Shown: positions 7,234 to 16,502, counted from the first letter of the stretch. The stretch is DNA of 64,000 nt from an uncultured Clostridia bacterium (GCA_944368925.1 CALVXG010000005.1:124001-188000), one strand, 5' to 3'. Notes: generated by a model from the sequence alone, not told the origin. Program-made: numbers and translations.

Positions 7234-8745
7234 ATGGCAGAATTGAAAAAAGAAGAAAAAATCATTGAAATCGTGAACGTCTCGAAGATTTTCGACGAGA
7301 CCGCGGCCGTACAGGACATCAGTTTTTATGTCCGCAAAGGTGAGTTCATCACCTTCCTCGGCCCCTCCGGATGCGGCAAGACCACGACGCTGCGCATGAT
7401 CGCAGGGTTCGACATTCCGACTTCGGGCAAGATCCTGCTCGGCGGCAAAGACATCACCAACCTGCCCCCGAACAGACGCCCCGTCAATACCGTATTCCAG
7501 CGCTACGCCCTCTTTCCGCACTACAATATCTACGACAACATCGCGTTCGGGCTGAAGCTGAAAAAAATCCCCGTCACCTACAGAAACGACAAGGACGAAA
7601 CATACACGAAAATGCAAAAGCTCACCCGCAAGGAAATCGACGAAAAAGTGCGCGCGGCCCTTGCCGTCGTCGATCTGGAAGGCTTTGAAAAACGCAGCGT
7701 TTCCACTCTGTCCGGCGGACAGCAGCAGCGCGTCGCCATCGCGCGCGCCATCGTCAACGAGCCGGAGATCCTCCTGCTCGACGAGCCTTTGGGCGCGCTC
7801 GACCTCAAAATGCGCAAAGAAATGCAGATCGAACTCAAAGAGATGCACCGCAAACTCGGCATCACTTTCATTTACGTGACCCACGACCAGGAAGAGGCGC
7901 TCACCATGAGCGACACCATCGTCGTCATGAAAGACGGGCGCATCCAGCAGATCGGCACCCCTACGTCCATCTACAACGAACCCGCCAACGCGTTCGTTGC
8001 CGACTTCATCGGCGACAGCAATATTCTCAACGGCACGATGGTCGCAAAGTATACCGTGCGCTTCTGCAATAAAAACTTCAAATGCGTCGACGATTACGAG
8101 AAAAACGAAAAAGTCGACGTCGTTGTGCGCCCCGAGGACATCGTCATGACCGACCCCGACAAAGGCATGCTCAAAGGCCGCGTCGTCAGCGTCGTGTTCA
8201 AGGGCGTCCACTACGAGATCACCGCCATGGTCGGCCGCTCCGAAATGGTCATTCAGAGCACGCAGAGCCGCAACGTGGGCGATATCATCGGCATGGACAT
8301 CGAACCCGATAACATCCACATCATGAAAAAAGAATTCACCGTAAACCAGTACGACGGCTACATCACCAAAAAGAACACCGTCGTCTTCGGCGACGGCGAA
8401 TTCGATTGCGACGTCACCACCCTCTACCCCGGCTCCCACCTCGACGAGGAAGGCTACCTCATCACCGCCGACGGCGAAAAGATCGACCTCACCGACGTGG
8501 ACGTCACCGTCGAAGTCGGACTCGAAGACATCGAGATCAGCGACAACGCCGACGAGGGCGGCGCACGCGGCCACATCGTTCAGCTCATCTATAAGGGCGA
8601 CCACTACCAGTACATCGTGCGCACCGAGGAAAACGAGGAAGATTACGTCTTCGATATCCCAGACCTTTGGAACGAAAACGACTACGTAAGCATCAAGATC
8701 AAACCCGAAAATATCCACATGCGCTTAAAACAGGAGATCAAATAA
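7234..8745 (+). CDS. potA: Spermidine/putrescine ABC transporter ATPase PotA with duplicated C-terminal module
   Basis: Energy-coupling subunit of a polyamine importer. The NBD carries Walker A GPSGCGKT (43-50), the Q-loop FQRYALFPH, signature LSGGQQQR, Walker B ILLLDEP and the H-loop YVTHDQEEA. The helical subdomain contains an insert of about 25 residues after KLKKIPV. PotA proteins are normally 350-380 residues. This one is 503 because the C-terminal TOBE-type module (about 292-375) is followed by a diverged second copy (about 420-501); both share the pattern EDI, G-x-V-x-x-x-[FY]KG-x-HY and P-[ED]-NIH. First gene of potABCD, spaced by 1 bp from potB. Confidence 0.95.
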   Translation: MAELKKEEKIIEIVNVSKIFDETAAVQDISFYVRKGEFITFLGPSGCGKTTTLRMIAGFDIPTSGKILLGGKDITNLPPNRRPVNTVFQRYALFPHYNIYDNIAFGLKLKKIPVTYRNDKDETYTKMQKLTRKEIDEKVRAALAVVDLEGFEKRSVSTLSGGQQQRVAIARAIVNEPEILLLDEPLGALDLKMRKEMQIELKEMHRKLGITFIYVTHDQEEALTMSDTIVVMKDGRIQQIGTPTSIYNEPANAFVADFIGDSNILNGTMVAKYTVRFCNKNFKCVDDYEKNEKVDVVVRPEDIVMTDPDKGMLKGRVVSVVFKGVHYEITAMVGRSEMVIQSTQSRNVGDIIGMDIEPDNIHIMKKEFTVNQYDGYITKKNTVVFGDGEFDCDVTTLYPGSHLDEEGYLITADGEKIDLTDVDVTVEVGLEDIEISDNADEGGARGHIVQLIYKGDHYQYIVRTEENEEDYVFDIPDLWNENDYVSIKIKPENIHMRLKQEIK

Positions 8746-8746
8746 C

Positions 8747-9559
8747 ATGCAACGTTTTCATTTTTCACGCAAACAGCTCTGCATTCCCTACGGTTTGTTC
8801 CTCGCGCTGTTCGTCGTCATTCCCATGCTTCTTATCCTGTTTTACGCCTTCACCAAAGAAACCGACGGCAATCTGTCCTTTTCATTCTCCAACTTCATCG
8901 GTTTCTTCACCAGCCGCGCAAAACTTTCTACCTTGCTCATGAGCATCACCATCGCCATCATCTCTACCGCGCTGTGCCTTCTCATCGCTTATCCCATCGC
9001 TTACATCCTCGCGCGCAGCTCCTTCCGCAAGAAAAACGTCCTGCTCATGATCTTTATCCTACCCATGTGGATCAACTTCGTGCTCCGCATCACCGCCCTG
9101 CGCGAACTCCTCGATCTCATCGGCTTGCTGGAATCACAAAATTACCTCAATACCCTCATCGGCATGGTCTACGACTTCCTGCCGTTTATGATCCTGCCCC
9201 TCTATACCACTTTGGAAAAAATCGACAAGAGCTACCTCGAAGCCGCTGCCGACCTCGGCGGAAATAAGTTCACCGTCTTTACAAAGGTGACTTTCCCACT
9301 CTCCATGCCCGGCGTCATCTCCGGTATCACCATGGTCTTCATGCCGTCCATGACTAACTACGTCGTCAGCGATACCCTCAGCAACTTCAATATCACCATT
9401 CTCGGTAAACTCATCGACGAATACTTCACTACCTACGATAACTGGCATATGGGCTCCATGATCTCCATCATTCTGCTTTTGATCATCTTCCTCACCATGC
9501 TCGCTACCGGCGGTTTCAAAGACAACGAAAAGGAGGCCCGCGGGACTAACTTATGGTAA
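8747..9559 (+). CDS. potB: Polyamine ABC transporter permease PotB
   Basis: Inner-membrane permease of the MetI-like fold. 270 residues with about six hydrophobic helices, beginning with FLALFVVIPMLLILFYAF. The EAA cytoplasmic loop that docks on PotA is seen as LEAAADLGGNKFTVFTKVTFPLSMPG (around residues 165-190). PotB/PotC heterodimers form the translocation path; this copy is the first permease and overlaps potC by seven bases, which indicates coupled translation. The ribosome binding site CAGGAG lies in the end of potA. Confidence 0.95.
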   Translation: MQRFHFSRKQLCIPYGLFLALFVVIPMLLILFYAFTKETDGNLSFSFSNFIGFFTSRAKLSTLLMSITIAIISTALCLLIAYPIAYILARSSFRKKNVLLMIFILPMWINFVLRITALRELLDLIGLLESQNYLNTLIGMVYDFLPFMILPLYTTLEKIDKSYLEAAADLGGNKFTVFTKVTFPLSMPGVISGITMVFMPSMTNYVVSDTLSNFNITILGKLIDEYFTTYDNWHMGSMISIILLLIIFLTMLATGGFKDNEKEARGTNLW

Positions 9560-10347
9560 AAAAGATCTTATCCGTCGCCATCTGCGCGATCGTTCTCTTA
9601 TTCGTGTACGCCCCCATTCTCCTGCTCGTCGTCTATTCCTTCGACAGCTCCAAAATCATCAATATCCACGAATTTTCTTTCTCCTTCGAGCTCTATAAAC
9701 AGCTCTTCCGCGACCAGAAAATCATGCAGATCCTCTTCAATACCGTCTGGCTCGCTTTCGCCGCCGCCGGCCTTTCCACCATCCTCGGCACCGCCGGCGC
9801 GATCGGGATCTTCTACAGCCGCAAGCGCGTCGCCAAACCGCTCAACGCCGTTTCCCAAATCCCCGTCATCAACGCCGAGATCGTTACCGCCATCTCCCTC
9901 GCCCTGCTCTTTTCCATGGTCGCTCTCTACCGCACTTACTTCTCCCTCATCGTCGGGCATATGGTCCTGTGCACTCCCTTCGTGGTTCTCTCCGTCCTTC
10001 CGAAATTAAAACAGATGGACTCCAATACCTACGAAGCCGCCCTCGACCTCGGCGCAAGCCCCGCCCAGGCTCTCTTTAAAGTCGTGATCCCGCAGATCTT
10101 CTCCGGCATTCTCGCCGGTTTCATGCTCTCCGTCACGCTCTCCCTGGACGACTACATCATCACCGCTTTCACAAAACCCAAAACCTTCGATACGATCAGC
10201 ACCTACGTCTACAACGCGGTCAAAAACGGAACCAACAGTTCCACCCCCGCCCTGCGCGCTTTGTCCGCCCTCATCTTCGTCGTCATGATCGTCATCTTAC
10301 TCGTCATCAACCTGCGGGCAAGAAAACCTGCAAATAAAGGAGCCTGA
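9553..10347 (+). CDS. potC: Polyamine ABC transporter permease PotC
   Basis: Second MetI-type permease of the importer, 264 residues. It begins with a signal-anchor-like helix (ILSVAICAIVLLFVYAPILLLVVYSF) typical of PotC, and has the EAA loop YEAALDLGASPAQALFKVVIPQIFSG (around 155-180) followed by a DDYIITAF segment characteristic of the PotC/YdcV group. The stop is followed within 5 bp by the potD start, and the ribosome binding site AAAGGAG overlaps the potC end. Confidence 0.95.
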   Translation: MVKKILSVAICAIVLLFVYAPILLLVVYSFDSSKIINIHEFSFSFELYKQLFRDQKIMQILFNTVWLAFAAAGLSTILGTAGAIGIFYSRKRVAKPLNAVSQIPVINAEIVTAISLALLFSMVALYRTYFSLIVGHMVLCTPFVVLSVLPKLKQMDSNTYEAALDLGASPAQALFKVVIPQIFSGILAGFMLSVTLSLDDYIITAFTKPKTFDTISTYVYNAVKNGTNSSTPALRALSALIFVVMIVILLVINLRARKPANKGA

Positions 10348-10352
10348 TCCCT

Positions 10353-11846
10353 ATGAAACGCTTTTTATCTGTCTTTGCAGCCTTTCTTCTGCTATTGCCT
10401 CTCCCGCTTACCCTCGCCGCATGCTCTTCCTCTTCCGAGAAACAGGTGCTGCGCGTCTATAACTGGGAAGACTATATCAGTCAGCCTTCCGCCGACGAAG
10501 ACCCCGAAGACGCCGCCCCCGACCTCATCGCAGAATTCGAAAAAGAATACGGCGTTACCGTCGAATACTCCACCTTCGGCACCAACGAGAATATGTACAA
10601 CGAACTCAAAATCAACGCCGCCGGCTACGACCTCGTATGCCCCTCCGATTACATGATCATGAAAATGATCAACGAGGACATGGTCGAACCCTTCAGCGAT
10701 GAATTCGTACAAAACGGTACCTATTCCTCCTACGCATCCCCTTACATCAAAGAGCTCTTCGAAGAAAACGGCTGGACCCGCTACGCCGCCGCTTATATGT
10801 GGGGCACGATGGGCTTCGTCTATAACCCCGCCTTCGTCGACGCCGAAGACCTCTCTTCCTGGGCAGGCATCTGGGACAGCAAGTACGCGAAAAAATCGAC
10901 CATCAAGGACAGCGTGCGCGATTCCTATTTCCTGGGCGTCGCTTACGTCTACCGCGACGAGCTCACACAACTTGCCGATGACTACGCCGCAGGAAAACTG
11001 GACGCCGACACGTACAGGAAAACCCTCGAAACGATCATGAACCGCACCGACGAGGACACGCGCAGCCGCGTCAAGGACGCGCTCCTCGAACTCAAACCCA
11101 ACCTCTACGGCTTCGAGGTCGACAGCGGCAAACAGGACATGATCACGGGAAAAATCACCATCAACTTCGCCTGGAGCGGCGACGCAGTCTATTCCATGGA
11201 CGAGGCCGAAGCTTCCGAAACCGGAAACCCCGTCTACCTCAATTACGCCATTCCCAAAGAATGCACGAATATCTGGTTCGACGGCTGGGTCATGCCCAAA
11301 GGCGCCAACACGGAACTCGCCGAAAAATTTATCGACTTTCTGTCCCGCCCCGAAAATGCCGTCGCCAACATGAATTTCATCGGCTATACCAGTGCCGTCG
11401 GCGGCGACGCCGTCTTCGACGAAATGGTCAACTGGTACGACGAATCTGCCGACTCCGAAAACCGCGGCTACGACGAGGACGGTAACGCTTTGGAAAAATA
11501 CGACCTCAACTATTTCTTCCGGGGCACGGGAAATTACGACGACTACACGATCTACATTTCCGAAGACAACCTCCACCGCCAGCTCTACGCGCAATACCCC
11601 TCCTCTTCTGAATCGGACAACGTCATCCTCCGCAGCGCCATCATGAAAAACTTCACCAACGAGGAAACCGCGGCCGTCAACGAAATGTGGGAGGAAGTTA
11701 AGGGTCTGCCTATCCCCGTCTGGGCTTACATCGTCATCGCCGTCATTGCGGCCGGCATTGTCGTCATCGCCCTCACCTACGTCTATAAGGGCAAGAGAAA
11801 AAACGCGGCACCTAAAAAAGGGTATCACCGCGTATCTTCCAAATAA
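10353..11846 (+). CDS. potD: Polyamine-binding lipoprotein PotD with a C-terminal membrane helix
   Basis: Extracellular spermidine/putrescine receptor. A lipoprotein signal peptide ends in LAAC (Cys24). The mature protein begins with LRVYNWEDYI, the hallmark of PotD/PotF, and contains DLVCPSDYMI, MWGTMGF and NFAWSGDA, as in the family. Canonical PotD is about 350 residues. Here there are extra segments and, unusually, a C-terminal helix (about 455-478, VWAYIVIAVIAAGIVVIALTYVY) followed by a positive tail KGKRKN. The protein would therefore be held in the membrane at both ends. No frameshift is seen. It closes the pot operon. Confidence 0.93.
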   Translation: MKRFLSVFAAFLLLLPLPLTLAACSSSSEKQVLRVYNWEDYISQPSADEDPEDAAPDLIAEFEKEYGVTVEYSTFGTNENMYNELKINAAGYDLVCPSDYMIMKMINEDMVEPFSDEFVQNGTYSSYASPYIKELFEENGWTRYAAAYMWGTMGFVYNPAFVDAEDLSSWAGIWDSKYAKKSTIKDSVRDSYFLGVAYVYRDELTQLADDYAAGKLDADTYRKTLETIMNRTDEDTRSRVKDALLELKPNLYGFEVDSGKQDMITGKITINFAWSGDAVYSMDEAEASETGNPVYLNYAIPKECTNIWFDGWVMPKGANTELAEKFIDFLSRPENAVANMNFIGYTSAVGGDAVFDEMVNWYDESADSENRGYDEDGNALEKYDLNYFFRGTGNYDDYTIYISEDNLHRQLYAQYPSSSESDNVILRSAIMKNFTNEETAAVNEMWEEVKGLPIPVWAYIVIAVIAAGIVVIALTYVYKGKRKNAAPKKGYHRVSSK

Positions 11847-11910
11847 TTCCTTTCCCGATTGCATCTTCACGCGCGGGATCGGTTCTTAACAAATCAAAAA
11901 TCTGTTTTCG

Positions 11911-11939
11911 GGCGGCCGCAAAATATTTTTACGGCCGCC
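11911..11939. repeat. Inverted repeat between potD and the flavoprotein gene
   Basis: GGCGGCCG (11911-11918) and CGGCCGCC (11932-11939) flank an A/T-rich loop. There is no T run after it on the plus strand, so it is at best a weak terminator. It sits 18 bp before the next start codon and could affect its expression. Confidence 0.5.
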
Positions 11940-11957
11940 GCAAGGACTTTTATTACT

Positions 11958-12815
11958 ATGAAAAAACTCGTAATTTTGGGACAGGGTCCCGCAGGTATCT
12001 CCGCAGCTCTCTATGCCGTCCGCGGCGGCGCCGACGTCACGGTAGTCGCCAAAGACATGGGCGCGCTCGCCAAAGCCGATAAAATCGAAAATTACTACGG
12101 ATTCGAACACGGTATTTCGGCGAAAGAACTCATCGAAACAGGAATAAAACAGGCGCAGAATCTGGGCGTAAAAATTGTCAAAGGCGAAGTTTGCGGCATC
12201 GAATTTGCCGCGGACGGCTACAAAGTAAAACTCGCGGACGGCAGCACGCTTACCGCAGGCGCCGTCATCATCGCCGTCGGCACTTCCAGAAATGTCCCGC
12301 CCATTGCCAATATCGAAAAATTCGAAGGCAAGGGCGTTAGTTATTGCGCGATCTGCGACGGATTCTTTTTCCGAGGGAAAAAGGTCGCCGTCATCGGTAA
12401 CGCCGCTTATGCGCTCAACGAATACCACGTTTTGAAAAACATCATCGACGACGTCACCATCCTCACGAACGGTGCCGCCCCTACCTTTGACGATCCTGTC
12501 TGCAATACCAAAAAGATCCAAAGTTTTGAAGGCGGCGAAACGATCGACGAAGTCGTCTACGCCGACGGCACGCGCGAACATTTCGACGGCGTGTTCATCG
12601 CGTGCGGCTCCGCGGGCGCTTTCGAACTTTCCAAAAAATTGGGCATGGAAACGGCCAACAACAAAATCGTCACCGACGAGAACCGCGCAACGAACATTCC
12701 CGGAATCTATGCGGCGGGCGATTGCGTGAAGGGTCTGCAACAGATCGCCAAAGCCGTTTACGACGGCATGGTAGCCGGCACGCAGGCATTGAAATATCTC
12801 AAAACTCTCGGCTGA
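11958..12815 (+). CDS. Thioredoxin reductase-like flavoprotein, probably ferredoxin-dependent (FFTR type)
   Basis: 285-residue FAD protein. The N-terminal dinucleotide motif GQGPAGISAALYAVRGG binds FAD, the redox-active CAIC lies in the middle domain as in thioredoxin reductases, and the C-terminal AAGDCVKGLQQIAKAVYDG motif contacts FAD. The NADPH signatures of classical TrxB are missing: the GGGDSA loop reads GNAAYA and no HRRxxxR follows. Loss of both, with a short chain, is the described hallmark of clostridial ferredoxin-linked flavin thioredoxin reductases, so reduced ferredoxin is the likely electron donor. Start chosen at ATG 11958 behind AAGGA; an upstream in-frame extension has no family similarity. 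It follows the pot operon but is probably independent of it. Confidence 0.85.
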   Translation: MKKLVILGQGPAGISAALYAVRGGADVTVVAKDMGALAKADKIENYYGFEHGISAKELIETGIKQAQNLGVKIVKGEVCGIEFAADGYKVKLADGSTLTAGAVIIAVGTSRNVPPIANIEKFEGKGVSYCAICDGFFFRGKKVAVIGNAAYALNEYHVLKNIIDDVTILTNGAAPTFDDPVCNTKKIQSFEGGETIDEVVYADGTREHFDGVFIACGSAGAFELSKKLGMETANNKIVTDENRATNIPGIYAAGDCVKGLQQIAKAVYDGMVAGTQALKYLKTLG

Positions 12816-12953
12816 CAGGAAGGAGCTGTTTCCCTCTTTACACATAGTTTTCCCCTTTTGCGGTCATCACGAAAACGGTGACAAAGCCGCGGAAAAACAG
12901 ACTAAAAAAGAGTGTCTGCTTATCGCGTTTTAGCTTAAAACAATTCGGTGAAC

Positions 12954-12996
12954 AAAAAGGCCGCCGCAAAGCAACTTGCTTTGCGGCGGCCTTTTT
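12954..12996. terminator. Bidirectional terminator between the flavoprotein gene and pflA
   Basis: A very long perfect stem (about 21 bp, core GGCCGCCGCAAAGC) with a one-base loop region, A-rich on the left and T-rich on the right, works in both directions between two convergent genes. The 138 bp between the flavoprotein stop and this hairpin shows nothing else recognisable. Confidence 0.88.
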
Positions 12997-13069
12997 CTTA
13001 CTCTTTGAAGAAAGCGCAGACTCCATGAATAAGTGTGCCTATTTACCAAAAAACGGGAAAAACGCCATA

Positions 13070-13091
13070 TTATGTCAGACATAATACTCTG
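13070..13091. repeat. Copy 1 of a 22-bp dispersed repeat with a palindromic core
   Basis: The core TTATGTC-A-GACATAA is an inverted repeat (here extended to 9 bp arms, 13068-13086), followed by TACTCTG. An identical 22-bp copy is at 39944-39965. Both lie just downstream of the stop codon of a minus-strand gene. Confidence 0.85.
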
Positions 13092-13099
13092 TAAATTCC

Positions 13100-13783
13100 T
13101 TAAATTACAGAATCGGCAAACAATTTTTCTGCTTTTTCGACGTCTTTCGGTTCTGCTTCCCGCACATCAGCATAAGGGAACGGACGGGAAAGTTCGCGGT
13201 ATTTTTCTTCGCACAGCTTGCGGAAGGGCAAGAATTTCATGGCGGAACCCGGCCAAAATTCTTTTATAAATTTCGCAAGCGCGGTAATTTTTTCCTTCGA
13301 ATCGTTTTTACCGGGAACGAGGACATTCGTAAGCTGCACCTCTTTCCCCTGCCGCAGACATTCCGCGAAGAAAGGTGCGTAAACCGTAAGGTCGTCCTCT
13401 TCCTGGTTCTTTATATCGCAAAGAATCGAATCGGAAGCTGCGATCAGTTCGCTGTCACAGATGTGCCCGTTTGTTTCGACGCAGACGTGTATTTTGTTTT
13501 CGTGCAAAGCGTTTGCCAATTCAAGATAGAAATCTTTCTGCAAGAACGGTTCCCCTCCCGAAAGAGTGACTCCGCCCCTGCGAAAATACCCCTTGTAACG
13601 GAGCAGTTTCGTAACAAGCTCGCCGACCTCCGTTTCTTTGCCGCTTTTAAACAACGTCTCCGGATTATGACAAAACGGACAACGAAGGTTGCACCCGCTG
13701 AAAAATACGATACAACGCAACCCCTTTCCGTCTACTCCCGACCCGCAATACACAGAATCGATCCGCCCCGTCTTCCCTGCCAT
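13100..13783 (-). CDS. pflA: Pyruvate formate-lyase activating enzyme
   Basis: Radical SAM enzyme that installs the glycyl radical on PflB. The [4Fe-4S] site CNLRCPFC (CxxxCxxC) is at about residues 31-38, preceded by the activase signature DGKGLRCIVFFSGC. The glycine motif GGVTLSGGEP (about 70-79) and VCVETNGH follow. 227 residues is close to the usual 240-260. It lies directly downstream of pflB on the same strand, but the 175-bp gap holds two strong inverted repeats, so it may be expressed at a lower level than pflB. Start ATG at 13783. Confidence 0.95.
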   Translation of the reverse strand: MAGKTGRIDSVYCGSGVDGKGLRCIVFFSGCNLRCPFCHNPETLFKSGKETEVGELVTKLLRYKGYFRRGGVTLSGGEPFLQKDFYLELANALHENKIHVCVETNGHICDSELIAASDSILCDIKNQEEDDLTVYAPFFAECLRQGKEVQLTNVLVPGKNDSKEKITALAKFIKEFWPGSAMKFLPFRKLCEEKYRELSRPFPYADVREAEPKDVEKAEKLFADSVI

Positions 13784-13813
13784 TTCTCTTTCCTCCGTTC
13801 TTTTATGCCCTGT

Positions 13814-13835
13814 GCCCCGAACCTGCGTTCGGGGC
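13814..13835. repeat. Inverted repeat upstream of pflA
   Basis: GCCCCGAAC and GTTCGGGGC, 9-bp perfect arms with a 4-nt loop, lie about 31 bp before the pflA start. A second hairpin (GCCGCATT / AATGCGGC, 13875-13895) follows. Both have the shape of transcript-stabilising or attenuating hairpins. Confidence 0.6.
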
Positions 13836-13918
13836 AGGATAAGATTTTAAACGCCTTCGCCTTTCATTAACTCCGCCGCATTCTGCAAATGCGGCGCAGT
13901 TTTTATGCAACAAAATAG

Positions 13919-13948
13919 GCCGCGCCGCTTGACGTCAAGCGGCGCGGC
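13919..13948 (-). terminator. 30-bp perfect palindrome after pflB
   Basis: A fully self-complementary 30-bp sequence (arms GCCGCGCCGCTTGAC) starts 10 bp after the pflB stop. On the minus strand it is followed by CTATTTTG, giving an intrinsic terminator of very high stability or a processing hairpin between pflB and pflA. Confidence 0.75.
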
Positions 13949-13958
13949 GTCGTCTTGT

Positions 13959-16175
13959 TTATACGCGTTCGTGGTACGTACGTTTCAACACTTCCAACTG
14001 ATGTGCTTTCGAAAGCTTGTGGAAATTGACGGCATATCCCGACACACGGATCGTGATATTCGGATACAATTCCGGATGCTCCATCGCCGCGACCAGCTTC
14101 GCCCTGTCGAGAACGTTTACGTTCAGATGGTGCGCGCCCTGTCCGAAATACCCGTCCAGCATATCCGTCAGATTTTCCGCACGGTCTTCCCTGTTTTCTC
14201 CGAGTGCGGACGGCACGATCGAGAAGGTATTGGAAATTCCGTCCCTGCAATATTCATATGGTAATTTCGCAACCGAGTTCAGAGAAGCCAAAGCCCCGCT
14301 CAAATCACGATTATGCATCGGATTGGCTCCCGGCGCGAACGGTTCACCGGCTGCTCTTCCGTCCGGAGTCGCGCCTGTCTTTTTACCATAAACAACGTTG
14401 GACGTGATCGTAAGAACAGACAGCGTATGGATTGCCCCACGATATGCCGGCGTCTTCTTCAATTCATCGGAAAACTCACGAAGTAAATCTTTTGCAATAT
14501 CATCTACACGGTCGTCGTCGTTGCCGTATTTGGGGAATTCGCCTTCGATCTTGAAATCACAGATGATCCCCTGCTCGTTGTACACGGGCGTCACCTTTGC
14601 ATACTTGATCGCGGACAGCGAATCCACCGCAACCGAAAGCCCCGCCACGCCGCAAGCCAGGAAACGCTCTACTTCCGTATCATGCAGAGCCATCTGGATC
14701 TTTTCATACGCATACTTGTCGTGCATGTAATGAATCACGTTCAGCGTGTTTACATACAGTCTGCACAGCCACGCCATATATTTATGGTACGCTTCGCGCA
14801 CTTCCTTGTAATCCAGTACACCCTCAAAATTCTTTCCTTCGGGAGCGAGCTGGTTTCCGCTCTTCTCGTCCTTTCCGCCGTTCAACGCCAACAGCAAGAG
14901 CTTTGCAAGGTTGCAACGCGCTCCGAAGAACTGCATCTGCTTGCCGATCTTCATCGCCGATACGCAGCAGGCAATGCCGTAATCGTCACCGTAAATCGGA
15001 CGCATCAGATCGTCGTTTTCATATTGAATGGAATCGGTATCGATCGACACTTTCGCGCAGAATTTCTTGAAAGGTTCGGGCAGGTTTTCCGACCAAAGAA
15101 TGGTAAGGTTCGGCTCCGGTGCCGCGCCGAGATTGTACAGCGTGTTCAAAATACGGTAACTCGTCTTCGTGACCAGCGTCCTTCCGTCTTCACCCATCCC
15201 GCCGACACTTTCCGTCGTCCAAGTAGGATCCCCGCCGAACAAATCGTTGTACTCGGGCGTACGAAGCTGACGCGTGATCCGAAGTTTGATCACAAAATCA
15301 TCGATCAGCTCCTGCGCTTCTTCTTCCGTAAGCGTCCCGTTTTCCAGATCGCGCTCGATGTAAATATCCAAAAACGTGGAAACACGCCCAAGACTCATCG
15401 CCGCGCCGTTCTGCTCCTTGATCGCCGCAAGATACGCAAAATACGTCCATTGAATCGCCTCTTTCGCGTTCTTCGCAGGGCCGGAGATATCCACTCCGTA
15501 CATCATGCCCATCTCTTTCAGCTTTTTCAAAAAGTCGATCTGCTTGTACAATTCTTCCAGCGTGCGGATATTCTGTTCGTCCATCAGCTTTTCGCCGTAC
15601 GCCTTTTTGTCTTTCATCTTTTCTTCGATCAGCTTGTCGACACCGTACAGCGCGACCCGACGGTAATCACCGATGATCCTGCCGCGCCCGTATGCGTCCG
15701 GAAGCCCCGTCAAAAGCCCTGCATGCCGCACAGCCTTCATTTCGTCCGTATAGACATGGAACACTGCGTCGTTGTGCGTCGTCTTGTAGCTGAACTCCGT
15801 TTCCACCAGATCCGAAAGTTTATACCCGTATGCCTCGCACGCCTGACGCGCCATGCGGATTCCGCCGAACGGGTTTACACCGCGCTTTAACGGCGCATCC
15901 GTCTGCAACCCGACAATGATCTCGTTTTCTTTGTCGATATACCCCGCAGGATACGTCAAAAGCGACGATACGCGCTCCGTATCTACGTCCAGCACGCCGC
16001 CCTTGTCGCTCTCCTTTTTCAAAAGAGCGTTCACTTTCTCCATCAGCTTCTTCGTCCGCTTTGTCGGCCCGCAAAGAAATCCGTCATCCCCTTCATAGGG
16101 CGTATAATTCGTCTGTATAAAGCCTCTTACATCAATCCTGCTCTCATAGGCGCCTTTCTTAAATTCTTTGCTCAT
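13959..16175 (-). CDS. pflB: Formate acetyltransferase (pyruvate formate-lyase)
   Basis: Glycyl radical enzyme that converts pyruvate and CoA to acetyl-CoA and formate in anaerobic fermentation. 738 residues, as in the family. The active-site cysteine pair is seen in [15 protein letters not shown], and the glycyl radical loop RVSGYAVNF lies 22 residues from the C-terminus with the radical Gly in the RVxGY motif. Start ATG at 16175 behind GAAAGGAGA. A ZTP riboswitch with a terminator, and a consensus promoter, precede it. This links formate production to one-carbon/folate demand, in line with the purine operon next door. Confidence 0.98.
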   Translation of the reverse strand: MSKEFKKGAYESRIDVRGFIQTNYTPYEGDDGFLCGPTKRTKKLMEKVNALLKKESDKGGVLDVDTERVSSLLTYPAGYIDKENEIIVGLQTDAPLKRGVNPFGGIRMARQACEAYGYKLSDLVETEFSYKTTHNDAVFHVYTDEMKAVRHAGLLTGLPDAYGRGRIIGDYRRVALYGVDKLIEEKMKDKKAYGEKLMDEQNIRTLEELYKQIDFLKKLKEMGMMYGVDISGPAKNAKEAIQWTYFAYLAAIKEQNGAAMSLGRVSTFLDIYIERDLENGTLTEEEAQELIDDFVIKLRITRQLRTPEYNDLFGGDPTWTTESVGGMGEDGRTLVTKTSYRILNTLYNLGAAPEPNLTILWSENLPEPFKKFCAKVSIDTDSIQYENDDLMRPIYGDDYGIACCVSAMKIGKQMQFFGARCNLAKLLLLALNGGKDEKSGNQLAPEGKNFEGVLDYKEVREAYHKYMAWLCRLYVNTLNVIHYMHDKYAYEKIQMALHDTEVERFLACGVAGLSVAVDSLSAIKYAKVTPVYNEQGIICDFKIEGEFPKYGNDDDRVDDIAKDLLREFSDELKKTPAYRGAIHTLSVLTITSNVVYGKKTGATPDGRAAGEPFAPGANPMHNRDLSGALASLNSVAKLPYEYCRDGISNTFSIVPSALGENREDRAENLTDMLDGYFGQGAHHLNVNVLDRAKLVAAMEHPELYPNITIRVSGYAVNFHKLSKAHQLEVLKRTYHERV

Positions 16176-16200
16176 TCTTCTTCGTCTCCTTTCCGAGAAT

Positions 16201-16237
16201 AAAAAAGCCCGGACAGCATCTTTCTCTGCTGCCCAGG
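16201..16237 (-). terminator. Regulated terminator in the pflB leader
   Basis: On the minus strand GGGCAGCA pairs with TGCTGTCC around a purine-rich loop, followed by six T. The 5' arm is the GCCTGGGC-type 3' domain of the ZTP riboswitch, so ligand binding and termination are mutually exclusive. Confidence 0.85.
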
Positions 16238-16320
16238 TGGTCGGCTATCTGACACTCTCCGCTCCCCTGCAGTAAACCTGCCAATTCCACCAGTCGCGAA
16301 AAGTCGTTTCGTTCGGATAC
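16205..16320 (-). ncRNA. ZTP (pfl-motif) riboswitch
   Basis: The leader of pflB contains the conserved blocks of the pfl RNA motif in order: CGCGACTGG (minus strand, plus coordinates about 16289-16298), GCAGGGGAGCG, and CCGACCACCTGGGCAGC (16228-16244). This class senses ZTP/ZMP, the alarmone of 10-formyl-THF shortage, and normally activates expression. The third block overlaps the terminator stem, giving an ON switch: ligand bound, terminator not formed, pflB transcribed. Assignment is from recalled consensus, not from a covariance search. Confidence 0.88.
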
Positions 16321-16355
16321 ACAATATCTTGTGCCGTCTTGCTTTTTATGTACAC

Positions 16356-16384
16356 AGTATACCCGATTTTTTATAGTTTGTCAA
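16356..16384 (-). promoter_or_regulatory. pflB promoter (TTGACA, 17 bp, TATACT)
   Basis: TTGACA (plus 16379-16384) and TATACT (16356-16361) with a 17-bp spacer, immediately before the riboswitch. Confidence 0.88.
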
Positions 16385-16502
16385 CAAAATTAAGGCACTA
16401 TTCCGCGCCATTTTTGGCGGCAATTTCAAAGCACGCAATCTGCGTATCTTTTGCGCGCCTACATTCCTCCAATATAAAACCAAAACAGTTGAATCAGACA
16501 GA

